Shown: positions 23,412-35,017 of the stretch, in pieces | How positions within the stretch are numbered: position 1 is the first letter of the stretch | Layout: the number at the start of each line of letters is the position of its first letter | Source of the DNA: Lichtheimia corymbifera B2541 | Lineage: Eukaryota; Mucoromycota; Mucoromycetes; Mucorales; Lichtheimiaceae | Direction: 5' to 3' | NCBI GenBank assembly: GCA_000697475.1 | Contig: JNEU01001021.1 | Span: 1 to 64,000 of the forward strand | Length of the DNA stretch: 64,000 bases | Notes under the pieces: model-generated | What the model was told of the DNA's origin: nothing | The model's input: only the letters and a program-made list of their open reading frames with translations | Database searches by the model: none | Program-made: the position numbers and the translations under genes

Positions 23412-25181
23412 ATGGATGCACCAGCACCACCCACATCAATGCCACTACCACCACCTCCACCTCCTCCACCACATCATCTTTCTCCACCTAATAATGAATT
23501 GCCCACAGTCGTTTTGGAAGGAGAGCAACAACAACAACAACAACTTCCTACTCGCACGTCCTCTGTTTCACCCATGCCAACACCGCCACAACCGCCACCC
23601 AAAGGACCAGAGGATAATAGTCCAGTAATGCAGCAACAACAACAACAACAGCAGCAATTCTACATTGGTGGCAACAGTGCACCTACATCCCCAGCCACTT
23701 CTTCGACTTCTCCTCGTGCAATGACACCCAGTTCTCGAAGTTCATCTTATGTTGCTTTGCCCACGTCCCTTAATCCCGACCAATTGCTCGACCATTCTCA
23801 TTTGAAACCTGGTGCTCAAGCGTCGTTACTGTCCTATGCTCAGACTATCAACATGTATCGAGAAAATGCCAAAAAGACCAACAGCCCTGAAGTACAGTGC
23901 GACTTTGCCGTGTTTATGGTGGAAGCTGCCAAGTCCTCTACGGATGAACAGGAGCGTTTGGAATATCTGAATGAAGCTGAAAAGTTACTCAAGCAATTAT
24001 CATCACGCGGTCATGCCGAGTCGCAATATTATCTTGGCAACTTGTATGCAACGGGCCTCATTAGCAAAAAGGGCAAGAACGAAGACAAGGCATTTTCCCT
24101 CTTTGTGCAAGCCACCAAACATCATCATCCCGATGCTGCTTATCGGTAAGTTTGGATTTGGGATAGATCAAAGATCATGCGTGCGTGCGTGCGTGTGTGT
24201 GGGAGAATGGAATCTACCACCTTTCTTTTTACTTGCACAACATACACACACACACATGATGGGTGTTTGGTGCCGGGATGAAGAGGAGGAAGAAGAAGAA
24301 AACAACGTGCCACATATGCATAGTTCGGTCTATAGTTACACAGCGTTTTATTTTTGTTCTAGTGCCGCCAAGTGCTACGAAGAAGGTGTGGGTTGTCGTA
24401 GGGATTATTCCAAGGCTATTCAATTTTACAAGTAAGTGTGTCATTGTACTTTAAAGAAAGAAAGGGATAGATGATATTGATGTAATGATGCATTTATGAT
24501 AGGAAAGCAGCAACCCAAAATCATCCAGCGGCAATGTTTAGGTTGGGCATGGCACACGTGAATGGTGAAATGGGCATGTCGAAAAATGCACGGGAAGGTG
24601 TAAAGTGGCTCAAGACGGCAACCGAAGCAGCAACCGTTGAATTTCCTGATGCCGTATACGAATTGGCAGTGTTACACGAGAAGGGTATCGACAATGTGGT
24701 ATTTGTGGATGCGGATTATGCAGTATCATTATACGCCAGAGCAGCTGAAGATCTCAACCACGCACAATCTGCCTTTCGCCTGGGTCAATGCTACGAATAT
24801 GGCAAGCTCAACTGCAAGCAAGATCCAGCACTGTCCATTCATTACTATACCATCGCTGCTCAACAAGGCCACCGAGAAGCTTGTTTTGCATTGACAGCTT
24901 GGTACCTTGTTGGTTCACCAGGAATTCTGCCACAATCGGATGAACAAGCTTACGTATGGGCAAGACAAGCGGCTGAAAAGGAGCTACCAAAGGCCGAGTA
25001 TGCAGTTGGCTACTTTACAGAAGTTGGCATTGGCACTGTCAAAAACCCAAATGAGGCGATGGAGTGGTACAAACGTGCTGCAGAACATGGAGACAAACGT
25101 GCCATTCAACGATTACAAGGCAAGGTGGATGGCCAAAAGATGTCCAAAAAGAAGAATGGTGATGACTGCACCATCATGTAA
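23412..25181 (+). CDS. SKT5: Skt5/Chs4-like chitin synthase activator, Sel1 repeats
   Basis: Exons 23412-24145, 24363-24431, 24503-25181; 493 residues. The N-terminal 130 residues are low complexity (poly-Pro, poly-Gln, Ser/Thr). From about residue 190 there is a run of Sel1/TPR-like repeats (e.g. AESQYYLGNLYATG, SAFRLGQCYEYG, AEYAVGYFTEVGIG, AMEWYKRAAEHGD). The protein ends in CTIM, a CaaX prenylation box, as in yeast Chs4 (which ends CVIM). In yeast Chs4 recruits and activates chitin synthase III at the plasma membrane; the same role is inferred here for cell-wall chitin. Domain order, length class and prenylation box together support the call. The first intron (217 nt) is long for the window. 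Confidence 0.85.
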
Positions 25182-26119
25182 GATACCGATGAACGACCGA
25201 AGTCCATGACACATTTACACTGCATCTCTTGCTTTTTTTTTATAAACATTGCACTGCACTCAACATTTTATTTTACCACGCACACACCACACAACACACA
25301 CATACATACACGCCAAAACACAATACACATGTATCACCACCATCACCACCATCACCATGATCAAGAGTATCCCCCTACACACGCACACACACATTACATT
25401 TGTCAACTACAACACCACATGTATTACACGCACACATTACAACATATACATAAAAAAAGAATCAATGATGAGCATGATGTCGATCCCGATGATGTTTAAA
25501 TATAGAGCTGCAGGGTAGAACATAAACAATCTCATGCCAGCAATTTGCCCGGCGATCATGCATTATGTTGCTCTGTTTAAACTCTCCAACGACGACGATC
25601 AATCGCCGCTCAACCATCCACAGCATTTTATCATGACTATCTGAGACCAAGCATAAAAGTATAAGCATAGGTGGGACAAAGCGGTGTGAACAACCTCTCC
25701 GAGACAACTTGACGATGTTTATCCGTTAGCTGCAATGACTTGCATTTGAATTACACACATGTATCCCAGCAGAGTGGACTGAGTCAAAAGTGTTTGGGTT
25801 GTATGAGGTCTATCTATCTAACTTGTATTGACGGAAAGGAAGCAGGAGAAAAAAGATTGGGGGTTTACGTGGGGGTTTGACCCTTTTTTTCTCTCTTTTT
25901 TCGGAGAACTTGGGATTTTCTTCTTTCACTTTTCATTTTCGCCCTTTGTTCTCTCTTTAACCCTGTTGTGGTTGCTCTCTCTTTTTTTTCTTTTTGTCTC
26001 TTTCTCTCTCCCACGCACACACACACACATACATACACCTACCACTTTCCATATACGCCACCACATACCCACATAGATCATACGAATATAAAACATCAAC
26101 ACACCACATTTATGAGACG
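25182..26119. promoter_or_regulatory. Intergenic region with CA-rich 3' end and CT-rich promoter tract
   Basis: CA-rich sequence at about 25270-25440 follows the Skt5-like gene. From about 25880 to 26015 the plus strand is strongly pyrimidine-rich (long T and CT runs) just upstream of the next start codon, a common arrangement in fungal promoters. No specific factor site was identified. Confidence 0.35.
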
Positions 26120-29100
26120 ATGAGCAAAGAAGCATTTGTTACTCAGTTGAGTTTCCACTTTTCCCCAGCTTCTGGGCACATCCTTCCATTACAAACGATA
26201 CGAGAACGGATACGTGGGATATGGGAATCCTTAACTTGGCCCATTGTGAAACGGATCTTGAAAGCTGATCTGGCTGTCACGATACTGTTTGCGCTTCTTC
26301 TTGTCGAACCCATTCGAGAACGTGCAGAATACGGGATCATTTTAGCACAGGTGGCTGCTGAATTCATACACCCCGCAAAATCATATGGGGCTCTGGGAGA
26401 GGTATATTCGATTGGTTCCATTGTTGTTGTTGTGGGTGGTGGTCGATTTGTTTGGTCTATAATTACTGATGTGTTGATGCTGTGTGCAAACATTTACCCT
26501 TTTTTTTTTTCTTCCGCCCAAGCGTACCTTTAGGATATTGCATTTGGCACGGTCATGTGCAGTGTTGCCACTGGTTGGTCACTACTCGGCATTTACTGTG
26601 CATCCCTGGTACGAGTGCCTGATAGTACTGATCTAGCCCAAACCAAAGTGTGTGCCGTCCTTGCATGTTTTCTCTTCATCGGTGCCTTTTGTTTGAACTT
26701 TTTACGTGCTCGAGTGGATCAAGCCAACTTGGGAGGTAAAGTATAACATCCCCCATTTCATTCGACAACGACAACAACAACGATGTGGGTGAATGTAATA
26801 TAATCAACCCTTGGATGATCGTTTGTTCTGTGTCTCTCTCTCCTGACGATCTCTTTGTACTCAGGGGTTCTTTTGCATTTGCTTTTGCTTTATTAGGAAT
26901 GTTATCAGCGACTATTCTGGTCATCACCTTGACAGGTGCGGTTCGTGATCAACAATACGATCCAACGGCAGTGGTAAAATACAACATGACATGGCATGAT
27001 CTCCTTTTTCAGCTTGGCTGACTTTTTATTCAATAGCTGCAGGATTATATTCCTATTCTGGGAGCATTTGTACTTGTATTTCTCATTTGTGTATTGGTGT
27101 GGCCCGAGAACAGCACCTGCATTTACGTGCAGCAATTAATCAAGACGATCGAAACCTTTGATGGCATAGCTCAACGGCAAGTCGACAGCTTTTTACATTC
27201 CAACAAGGCTCCGCGTGAGCAATCGGTCTATCCTTCCCGAAGCAGTCAAGTCGAACCATTGCCGGTAGTACAGCGCACGCTTGAATCTCTTTTGCAAACC
27301 TTGGTTGAAAAGAAACGGGTCGTCCGACGCGAAGTGACATTTAGTGCAGTAGCTCCTCGCGATGTCAGTGAAATCACCAGGCTCATGAAAAAGATGCGGG
27401 TGCCTCTTCAAGGAATTGGTCTTAGTCGCACCATCGAGGACAACATGCGAAAGGCACTTACACGTCGCCACATTGCCAATCGACTCAAGAAATTTGCAAC
27501 ATTGGACAGTCTTGATCCTATCAGCAATCCTGCAGCCGATCCGCGTGCCAGTTATAGTGGTCAAAGCTTTTCGACGGTGGGATCCGATAATCCATGTTGG
27601 ACCAGTGATGATGATGAGGATGATGATGATGATGCAAGTACAGTGAGCTCCAGCAGTAGTAGTACCTGCAGCAGCAGCAGCAGCAGTATCGGGTCACGAG
27701 GAACTCATGATGACAACAATGACGACGATCTTATGCGACCTTCAACATCGACACAACAAACCAAGATCCCATCACCCTATGAGGAAACTGGTGCTCCCAA
27801 TGAAAAGGAGGTGGATGACAGCAGTGATGATGATGAGGAGGAGAAGGACCATGATCCAAAAGCAGGTGTAAGGGATGATGATGACGATCATGGCCATGGC
27901 AACGGCTTTTTTACTCCTGAGCATATCACAATCACCTTACCACCTGAATCGCCCAATGTATGGCGACGTGAATATGATGAAATACTTGAAACTGTGCGAC
28001 CCATTTATCGTGAATTGTCACAAGCATGTTCCACAGCAGCCTATGAATCAACCTTACGACTGAATCGAATGCAGCGTGGTGGATGGGGACGTACTATACG
28101 CCATATCGTGGGTAAAGGTCCATCTGATGAAGAATATGCACGAGATCATGACCCCTCTGTACCCTTGTTGAAGGCGATCCGAAGATTTGACAGCCATCGA
28201 CTCACGGGTTTACAACGACTCTATCACGAGGATGTCCCACGTCGTATTTTATTCATGTTGCTCCATTTCCAATTCAATCTACGTGGCTATGCGGAACGTG
28301 TATATACGCTATCATCGCTTGTTTACGAGATGGATCAAGTGCGCACCCGTCGTCGTGTATGGTTACCACACATGTCGTTACGTAAATGGCTTGGCCGCAA
28401 AAACGATCAGGAGGATGTCGGTCTTGATCCACCAGCACAAATAGTGGAGACGCATGTATACGAATCAGCTGGATTACAACGCTCACTTTCACGTCGTGCA
28501 ACCACCCTCCTCAATGAAATGGAAGCCCTTCCTGATCTTGCCGAACCCATGCGTGGTCAAGTCCCGGCACCCAATGACAGCAGCAGCAATTTACAGCAAC
28601 GCAAACGACAAAGTAGTAATGGTGGTGGTATGGCTCCACCTCGATTTGATCCCACCGTCATGTATCATGATCCTGATGTTGCCTATCCAACTACGCGTAC
28701 ACAGCGTGCTTTTTATACATGCTGGCAATTCTGTAAAGCAAATCTCTACTCGGCTGATACCACCTTTGCTGTTCGTGCATGCATTGTTCTTATGGCGCTC
28801 ACACTCCCAGCCTTTTTGGATGAATCGATCGATTGGTATAATCGTGCGCGTGGTCAATGGGCTGCTGTGGTTGCATTGGTGTGGATGGGTCCATCGGTCG
28901 GAAGTAACTTTTTCGGGTAAGCGTTCAAGCATGGGATCGGATCGGGATGTTGTTGTTGACGTTGACAGCTGTTGTTGACACACACAATGCTTGTTTTAGG
29001 TTGATGGTACGCACAGTCGGTACATTTATCGGAGCCATCTGTTCCTTGTTGATTTGGGAAATCAGCCGAACCAATAAAGCTGCCATGGTCATCTTGGTGT

Positions 29101-30133
29101 TTGTATTCAATCTCCCCTGGTGGCTCGTGTACCTGAATGGCAAGTTTTGGAAGGCGACTGGTTTGTTTAGTCTGATCACCACTTCTATTAGTAAGTGTGT
29201 CTGTCTCATTTTAATCTTATCTTGAACCACCCCCCAAGAAACCTAACCTTGTATCACTCTAGTTGTCGGATATGCGTATCACTACAAGATGTCCGGTGCT
29301 GGTATTTCTGTATACGAGGTGACTTATGAACGAACCATTTCAGTCCTTGCTGGTGTTCTTGCCGCCTTGGTGATCAGCGTGTTTCCCTATCCACGTACAG
29401 GCCGTGTTGAATTACGACATCGTATCTCACGCACTTTGGGTGACGTGGCTGCTCTTTATTCATCATTTCTTGCCTTATTACTCAAGAATTCACGTCGTGA
29501 TGAAAATGTACGCAAGGAGAATCGAAAGGTGTTTCGCTGTGTGGCTGCAGATATTCGAAAGCAAATCAAAGGTGCCCTTGTATTACTAGAACAAAGCCGT
29601 TTCGAACCTGCATTACGAGGTGTATTTCAGGAACACAAATATCTGCAGATCCTTCAAGTATTGGAAAACATGGTGAATCTGATGATTGATATGGAACATG
29701 CACTTGAACGTATTCATGAACACTGGCGATTGGATTTGGTTCGAAATACCTGGAAGGAGCGAAAGAATGCGGCAAGTATTAAAGGGGTAGTGGTGGTGAT
29801 GGTATCCTGGCAACAACATTAACGCGTGTTTGTTTAATATAGATTGCATCATTTCTTACTGCCCTGCATTTGGGTGCCAATGCATTAAGCAACAAATCAC
29901 CATTGCCGCCTTATATCCTACGACCCACTCGAGCAAGACGCATCCTCACCAACAAGGCACGCTTGATACCCAACTTGATGCCTGAGCATTTGGCCGATCC
30001 AGAATATACTTATTACAGCGCCTATTTGATGAGCTCAGAACAGCTTGCCGTCGAAATCGAACTGCTCATATCCACCATTCGAGATCTTGTTGGTCCTGAT
30101 AGTGTCAGCGTTTGGTTAGATTACAGACATTAG
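26120..30133 (+). CDS. Large ArAE/BRE4-type (FUSC-like) membrane protein
   Basis: Exons 26120-26401, 26534-26735, 26897-26973, 27037-28916, 29000-29190, 29263-29786, 29843-30133; 1,148 residues, all phases consistent. A first hydrophobic bundle lies in exons 1-4 (e.g. ADLAVTILFALLLVEP, VCAVLACFLFIGAFCLNF, GMLSATILVITLTGAV, FVLVFLICVLVW). A long cytosolic-type region follows with an acidic Asp/Glu/Ser stretch (genomic 27600-27890). A second bundle (about 28740-29400) includes VRACIVLMALTLPAF and AMVILVFVFNLPWWLVYL, then a soluble tail. Two bundles flanking a long loop match the fungal family of aromatic-acid-exporter-like proteins that includes yeast BRE4. Substrate unknown. The third exon's acceptor was chosen at the TTATTAG before GAATG; a nearer acceptor breaks frame. 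Confidence 0.75.
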
Positions 30134-30885
30134 ATGACTCCCCCTTATTCTACTCTCTTATGTATTGTATCTTTTTTCATTTCTCCCACTCCACAGCATT
30201 TTTACCGCATATATCCTTTTCATATATAAAAAAAAGGTGGCTGTGTATACGTGCCACACACATCATCATCAACATACCAACAAGGTTTAAATTTGTACAC
30301 ATCTCTGGATGCATGGATCGCTGTCGATCCCTCTCTCTTTCTTTCTTTCCTTCCCGGGATTTTTTTCACAAGAGAGTGTATGTGTGTTTTGAAAACCTTT
30401 GTTTTATGTATAAAAGTTGTACAATTCATTAGGATTGGGGTGTGTTATACTTGGACAATGCGTGCATTAACTTTCGACAAAGCAAATGGGGTAAAAAGAA
30501 AAAAAGTAAGATGCAAGAGACAAACACAGGAAATGGGTGCATCATGTGTTTTGGTAGAGGGGGTAAAAATATGCTTGATATGCCTTTGGGTGTTGTGATA
30601 TGATTTGTTTTTACAATGCAAAATGGTGGTGCGATGTTGTGCTGAGAGTGTGCTTTTTTGTTCATGTGTCTGAAACCCAAACTTGCCCGTTCATGTTGAT
30701 AAAAAGTGCATGTGCTTGCTTGTTGGCATGCGTGAGTGAAATTTTTTTCATGTAAGTGTAACCCGTCGTAGCCCATTCATGTTGATAAAAAGTGCATGTG
30801 CTTGCTTGTTGGCATGCGTGAGTGAAATTTTTTTCATGTATGTGTAACCCGTCGTAGCCCATTCATGCTGGATGTGATTGCTGAA
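30134..30885. other. Convergent intergenic region with an 86-bp direct repeat
   Basis: This is the 3' region between convergent genes. Two copies of an 86-bp unit lie at 30691-30776 and 30777-30862, nearly identical, and the first bases of a third start at 30863. The unit contains GATAAAAAGTGCATGTGC and ATTTTTTTCATGTA. No gene seen. Confidence 0.85.
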
Positions 30886-32259
30886 TCAAGCGCTCAATAA
30901 CAATGGTGATAATGGAGGAGTAGCCGGGGGTGTGGAAGACCGTCCAGCGGTAGTAGTAGGTGAAGAAGGTGGGGTTGTTGTAGTAGCTGTTGTAGCTGTT
31001 GTAGCTGTTGTGGGAGGAGTAGTGTCATTGTCATCTTCTGTTGTTGCGTTGACTTGACTGAGTCTGATCGATGTAGTTGTCTGGATGGAGCTGGTATCAT
31101 TGTTATCAGCAGAAGTGAGTCGTCTCTTTGACGTGGTGGTGGTGGTGGGCTGCTGCAATTCGCCATTGTCCTCATTAGCATCCACTTGTTTGAGTCGTTT
31201 CTTGGGAATACTGGGCTGCGAACTATCATCATCCACTTGATCGAAGCTTCTCTTGGACGTAGTAGTAGCATTAATATCATTTTCCGCAGCGCTTTCTTGA
31301 TTGAGTCGTCTTCTGGAAGCAGCAGGTTGTGATGCATCATCACCATCCACTTGATCAAAACTCCTCTTGGAAGATGTGGACTTTACTACATCAACCACTG
31401 GTTGCAATAGTGTGGGCTGCAATACGTCATTGCCATTGTTTGCAAAACTTGATTCTCTCGTTGTGTTGATTGAAGGCTGCTCAAAGGCTGCATCAATAAA
31501 TGATTGTGTCGTGGTATTGGTTGTGGTATATTGGTGATGATGATGACCATTTTCTCGCTCCTCTTCTTCTTCTGCCAGCGGTGATGGCGTTGGTGTATCA
31601 TGAGAGAGCAAGGTAGGGGTATCATCGTAAGAAGACCACGGCCATGGATCACATGTTAGCGGTTGTTGCTGCGGCTCAGAATCAGGGTCTTGCAAGTACA
31701 ACCAATCATTGACATTTGAAGAAGTTGAGGATGTTGCAGTCGCAGCAGCATTTGTAGTAGTAGTAGTTGTAGTAGTAGCAATAGAAGAAAGTGTATTGCT
31801 CCTGCTGCTGCTGCTGTCATCACTTGTAAGTATAGGTGCTGGAGTAGGTATACTCAAGGGAGATGATGGCTCCTGCTGAGCTGTGTTTGAGTGAGACACA
31901 TCTTGCTGGTGTTGTTGAAAGCAAAGTCGTTCTTCATGCTCTTGTATCGTGTTCAACATACTATAGCATAGAAGAGGAAAAGGAAGAGGGGGGTTTGTTT
32001 TATTAAGACCATCACATAACTATGCGTGTCAAAATGTGTGTGTGTGTGCGTGTGTATGTTGTGGAAAACAAGGAAACCAGCGTGATAAAGAGAGAGAGAG
32101 AGAGAAAAGAGCAAAAGCATGAACATGAATTTACCTTTTGGCCAAGACGAATTTGTGAAGTGAGACCTCTCGCCTGGGACGAGATCTCGGTGGATGCATT
32201 TTGCAGTGGGAGGCAGCTGTTAGACGCCGTAAGAGGGGATCGGTCGATGCGAAATCCAT
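30886..32259 (-). CDS. Disordered protein with KRSFDQVD repeats, unknown function
   Basis: Two exons: 32259-32135 and 31960-30886; 399 residues; 174-nt intron. The N-terminus is compact and basic (MDFASTDPLLRRLTA, then REVSLHKFVLAK) and may be the conserved part. The rest is Ser/Thr/Gln/Asp-rich. About residues 215-320 hold imperfect repeats, each with KRSFDQVDxDD or KRRL and basic KKRLKQVD/RRRLNQE segments that look like nuclear localisation signals. I do not recognise the family. A nuclear regulatory protein is a guess from composition only. The upstream exon is supported by frame continuity and splice sites. Confidence 0.6.
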
Positions 32260-32999
32260 GATTGTAAGGGGAAAGAAAGGCGGAAAAAAGAAATCGGAAG
32301 AGGGGGGAACACAAATGATTGCGAAAAGGGGACTAAAAAAATATCCACACCAATCATCTCGCTCCTTGCATCCTGTGACACCCTTTTTGTGTAACGACTT
32401 GCTTAGAAATCTTTTTGTGGATGTGCATCGTACCTAAAATCCCCATCGTAAATACGTTGGTTTCGGCATCATCTGCATTATGGATCACATACACACACGC
32501 ACACACGCGTGCACACAAGCAACGCACAGACCACCATCCATTTAAATCCTGGGTTTTCTTTTTGTGTATCTGACGAAAACTGAAAAGAGAAAAATGCAGC
32601 TCACTCTCTCACTCACAGCTTTCTCTTTAGCCCCCTTCAGTGATCCTTCTCCTTGCTTTGCTCACTCATGCAGCAACTCGCATGCATTTCAATGTGTGTG
32701 CCTATTACTCATTCTCGCTGTTACTGTCTATCACTCCTTATACGATGGCTATGAGTATACATAAGAAAAGAGGACCCTGAGGGATGTGCATATCACATTG
32801 ACGTATGTATGTATGTATGCTGCTGTGATACGAGGATTGAACAAAAACAAAACAAACCATGATCGAATCCATACCCAAAATAGGAAGTAAACCTTGTTTT
32901 GATCAGAGGCATCAAAGATCCATGGAGACATATAGCGATAGAAAGAAAGTATATTGTTGCTGTGAAGATGATATGTGTATGTACATGACTAAGCTACTT
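32260..32999. other. Intergenic, no gene seen
   Basis: Holds CA/CG microsatellite-like sequence near 32490-32530 and the presumed promoter of the disordered protein and 3' region of the aspartic protease. No coding signal stands out on either strand. Confidence 0.4.
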
Positions 33000-34665
33000 T
33001 TACAGAGAATGGGTGAACAAAACGATAAAGCAAGTAACGAATAGTAGCAAATGAGGAGAGAACTGGAGAATGGATTGGGTTGCCAAAGATTCCGAGTTGT
33101 TTGACGAGGAAGAAGAGGATGACGATGATGTTGATGAACCGCCACCACCACCATTACCATCATTGCCGTTGCCTGTGTTACTGTTGCCACTGCCAGAGAC
33201 GCCATTCACACTTCCTTGGACACCATTAGCAGCTGCAATACCCACTCGATTTTGGCCCATGTCAAATACAAGGTAAGCACTACGAAGCATGGAATCACCC
33301 ACAAGTAACATGCTGGATCCAACGCCGCTGCTGCCACTGGAGCTGCCAAGAGGAGCAATGCCAAGCATACAAGCGGATGCGTTTTGAGCTGAATTCGTAT
33401 CGAGAGGAATGACCAATGCTGAAGCTGGGACACTGAGCACCACGGGTGAACTTGAAGGTTCTGACGTTTGGGACATGTGCAGTTCGACATTGGCAGACGA
33501 TTGAGCCACGGAGCAATCCACCAGCAAGACACCCGATTGACGATCCAATTTGAAGCCATCGGAGCCACCCGCGATGCGACTGGCGACATCAAGTGCCATG
33601 CGGGTAGGAAGATAGGTTAATGTAGTGCCAGTATCAAGAATAAAAGCTGCTGCTGAGGATTGGGAGGATGTCTGTCGTTTTGTGTGCTGTCCTCTGAGCT
33701 GCTGCATAAATCCAAAATCGTCATCACCGCTACCAAAGATGGAGGAGGATTGTCGACCCAGGTTATATGTTTTATCATTGTCACCAGGTGTATTCTTGAC
33801 GGCAATGGCTTGACCATAGACCATCCAATAATAATAACCATTGCTGGAGGGGGATAAGCTTGACGTAAGTTGGGCTACAGGTAGGTAATGCAAATCGCCG
33901 GTATATTTGCTCTGGTCCACGCCACCAAATATAATCTCACCCGCCCATCCTTGTTGATCACCACGATTCATATACACTGAAAACACTGGGTCTTGAATGA
34001 TCTTATTCTTGGCCAAGTTGAATACAAATGGATTGTAATTCTTTTCATTTTGATTCTGTGCAGCCGTCAATTGTGGATATCCAAGTCCCAAAATCCCATT
34101 GGCCTTTACGGTGGACTGATTGTTGGTGGCTGTCAGGATGCTTTCCGTGGTCGTGGCAAGTCCAAATTGCTGATTGGGAACACTGGCACCTGCTACAGTC
34201 ACTGTATCAGTCGCATAAGTGCCATTCACACTACCTATGCCGTATTGGATCCCAAATCGCTCATGATGATCATTAAACGTCGATGACTCGGACTCTTTGA
34301 ATCCACCAAATGGACATTCACGACGAGGACATTCACTGGATGGCACCCATAAATCCGCACTATATATATATTTTAGTTTCATATTGTTATGTATCCCCAT
34401 TTACATACCTTCCAGTGTCAAGTGTCACTGTAAAGTTTTGTGGTGGTGTGCCAATTCCAACAGATACCAAGTACTGTGATCCTTGGTCGTTGTACAATGG
34501 CGTGCTAAAAGGATCCCTCTTGTCAAATTGCTGTACTAAGGGTGCTGCTGATTTACGCATCAAGGGTAGGCGCAATAATGGTGGTGGTGGATCGACATCA
34601 TTGTGGATCGCCGTAGCTGTGGTAGCAGCAATTAAACCCAATGAAAGTATGGAAGGGATCATCAT
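33000..34665 (-). CDS. Secreted GPI-anchored aspartic protease (pepsin family A1)
   Basis: Exons 34665-34409 and 34359-33000; 538 residues; 49-nt intron inside the first active-site motif. It has a signal peptide (MMIPSILSLGLIAATTATA), then a short pro-segment ending in FDKRD, a likely Kex2-type site. The first catalytic motif is TLDTGSADLWVPS, the second ILDTGTTLTYLP. A Ser/Asn/Gly-rich stalk and a C-terminal hydrophobic tail (LLLFVTCFIVLF) fit GPI anchoring, as in yapsins. Expected to cleave peptides at the cell surface or wall. An insertion of about 30 residues (NLGRQSSSIFGSGDDDFG, then QLRGQHTKRQTSSQ) precedes the second aspartate; it contains KR and could be a processing loop, as in yapsins. 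It is followed upstream by a paralogue. Confidence 0.9.
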
Positions 34666-34927
34666 TATCGTATGTATGTACACGCAACAACAAAGAAAAA
34701 AGACGAAAGAAAATATTTGTTAAAACAAGCACATACATGCAAACAAGATATCAAATGTTAGAGAAATGGGGCCCACCTGACTGAAACCGAAACCACCGAG
34801 ATCTGCAAAATATGCCGAGACATATGAAGAAACCGCAGTAAATGCCACATACAATGTGAATAATGTAGTATAGTAATACACTTTATGAGTACTGATACAT
34901 GCTGTGTCACTGTTACTAGAGAGAGAT

Positions 34928-34930
<3 letters not shown>

Positions 34931-34969
<39 letters not shown>
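34931..34969. repeat. GA microsatellite
   Basis: Uninterrupted GA dinucleotide repeat of about 39 bases, preceded by a shorter AG run. It lies in the 350-bp gap between the two aspartic protease genes. Confidence 0.95.
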
Positions 34970-34971
<2 letters not shown>

Positions 34972-35017
34972 AATCGTGTATGAGTGAGAGGAAGAAAGGG
35001 AAGGTGCGTGGTGTTCA

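Noticed and set aside
23210..23491. Frame overlapping the Skt5-like start
   Set aside because: It runs through the CT-rich promoter and reads the Skt5-like exon out of frame.
26785..27021. Using the CTCAG acceptor at 26864 for exon 3 of the BRE4-type gene
   Set aside because: It breaks the reading frame; the TTATTAG acceptor at 26896 after a good pyrimidine tract keeps it.
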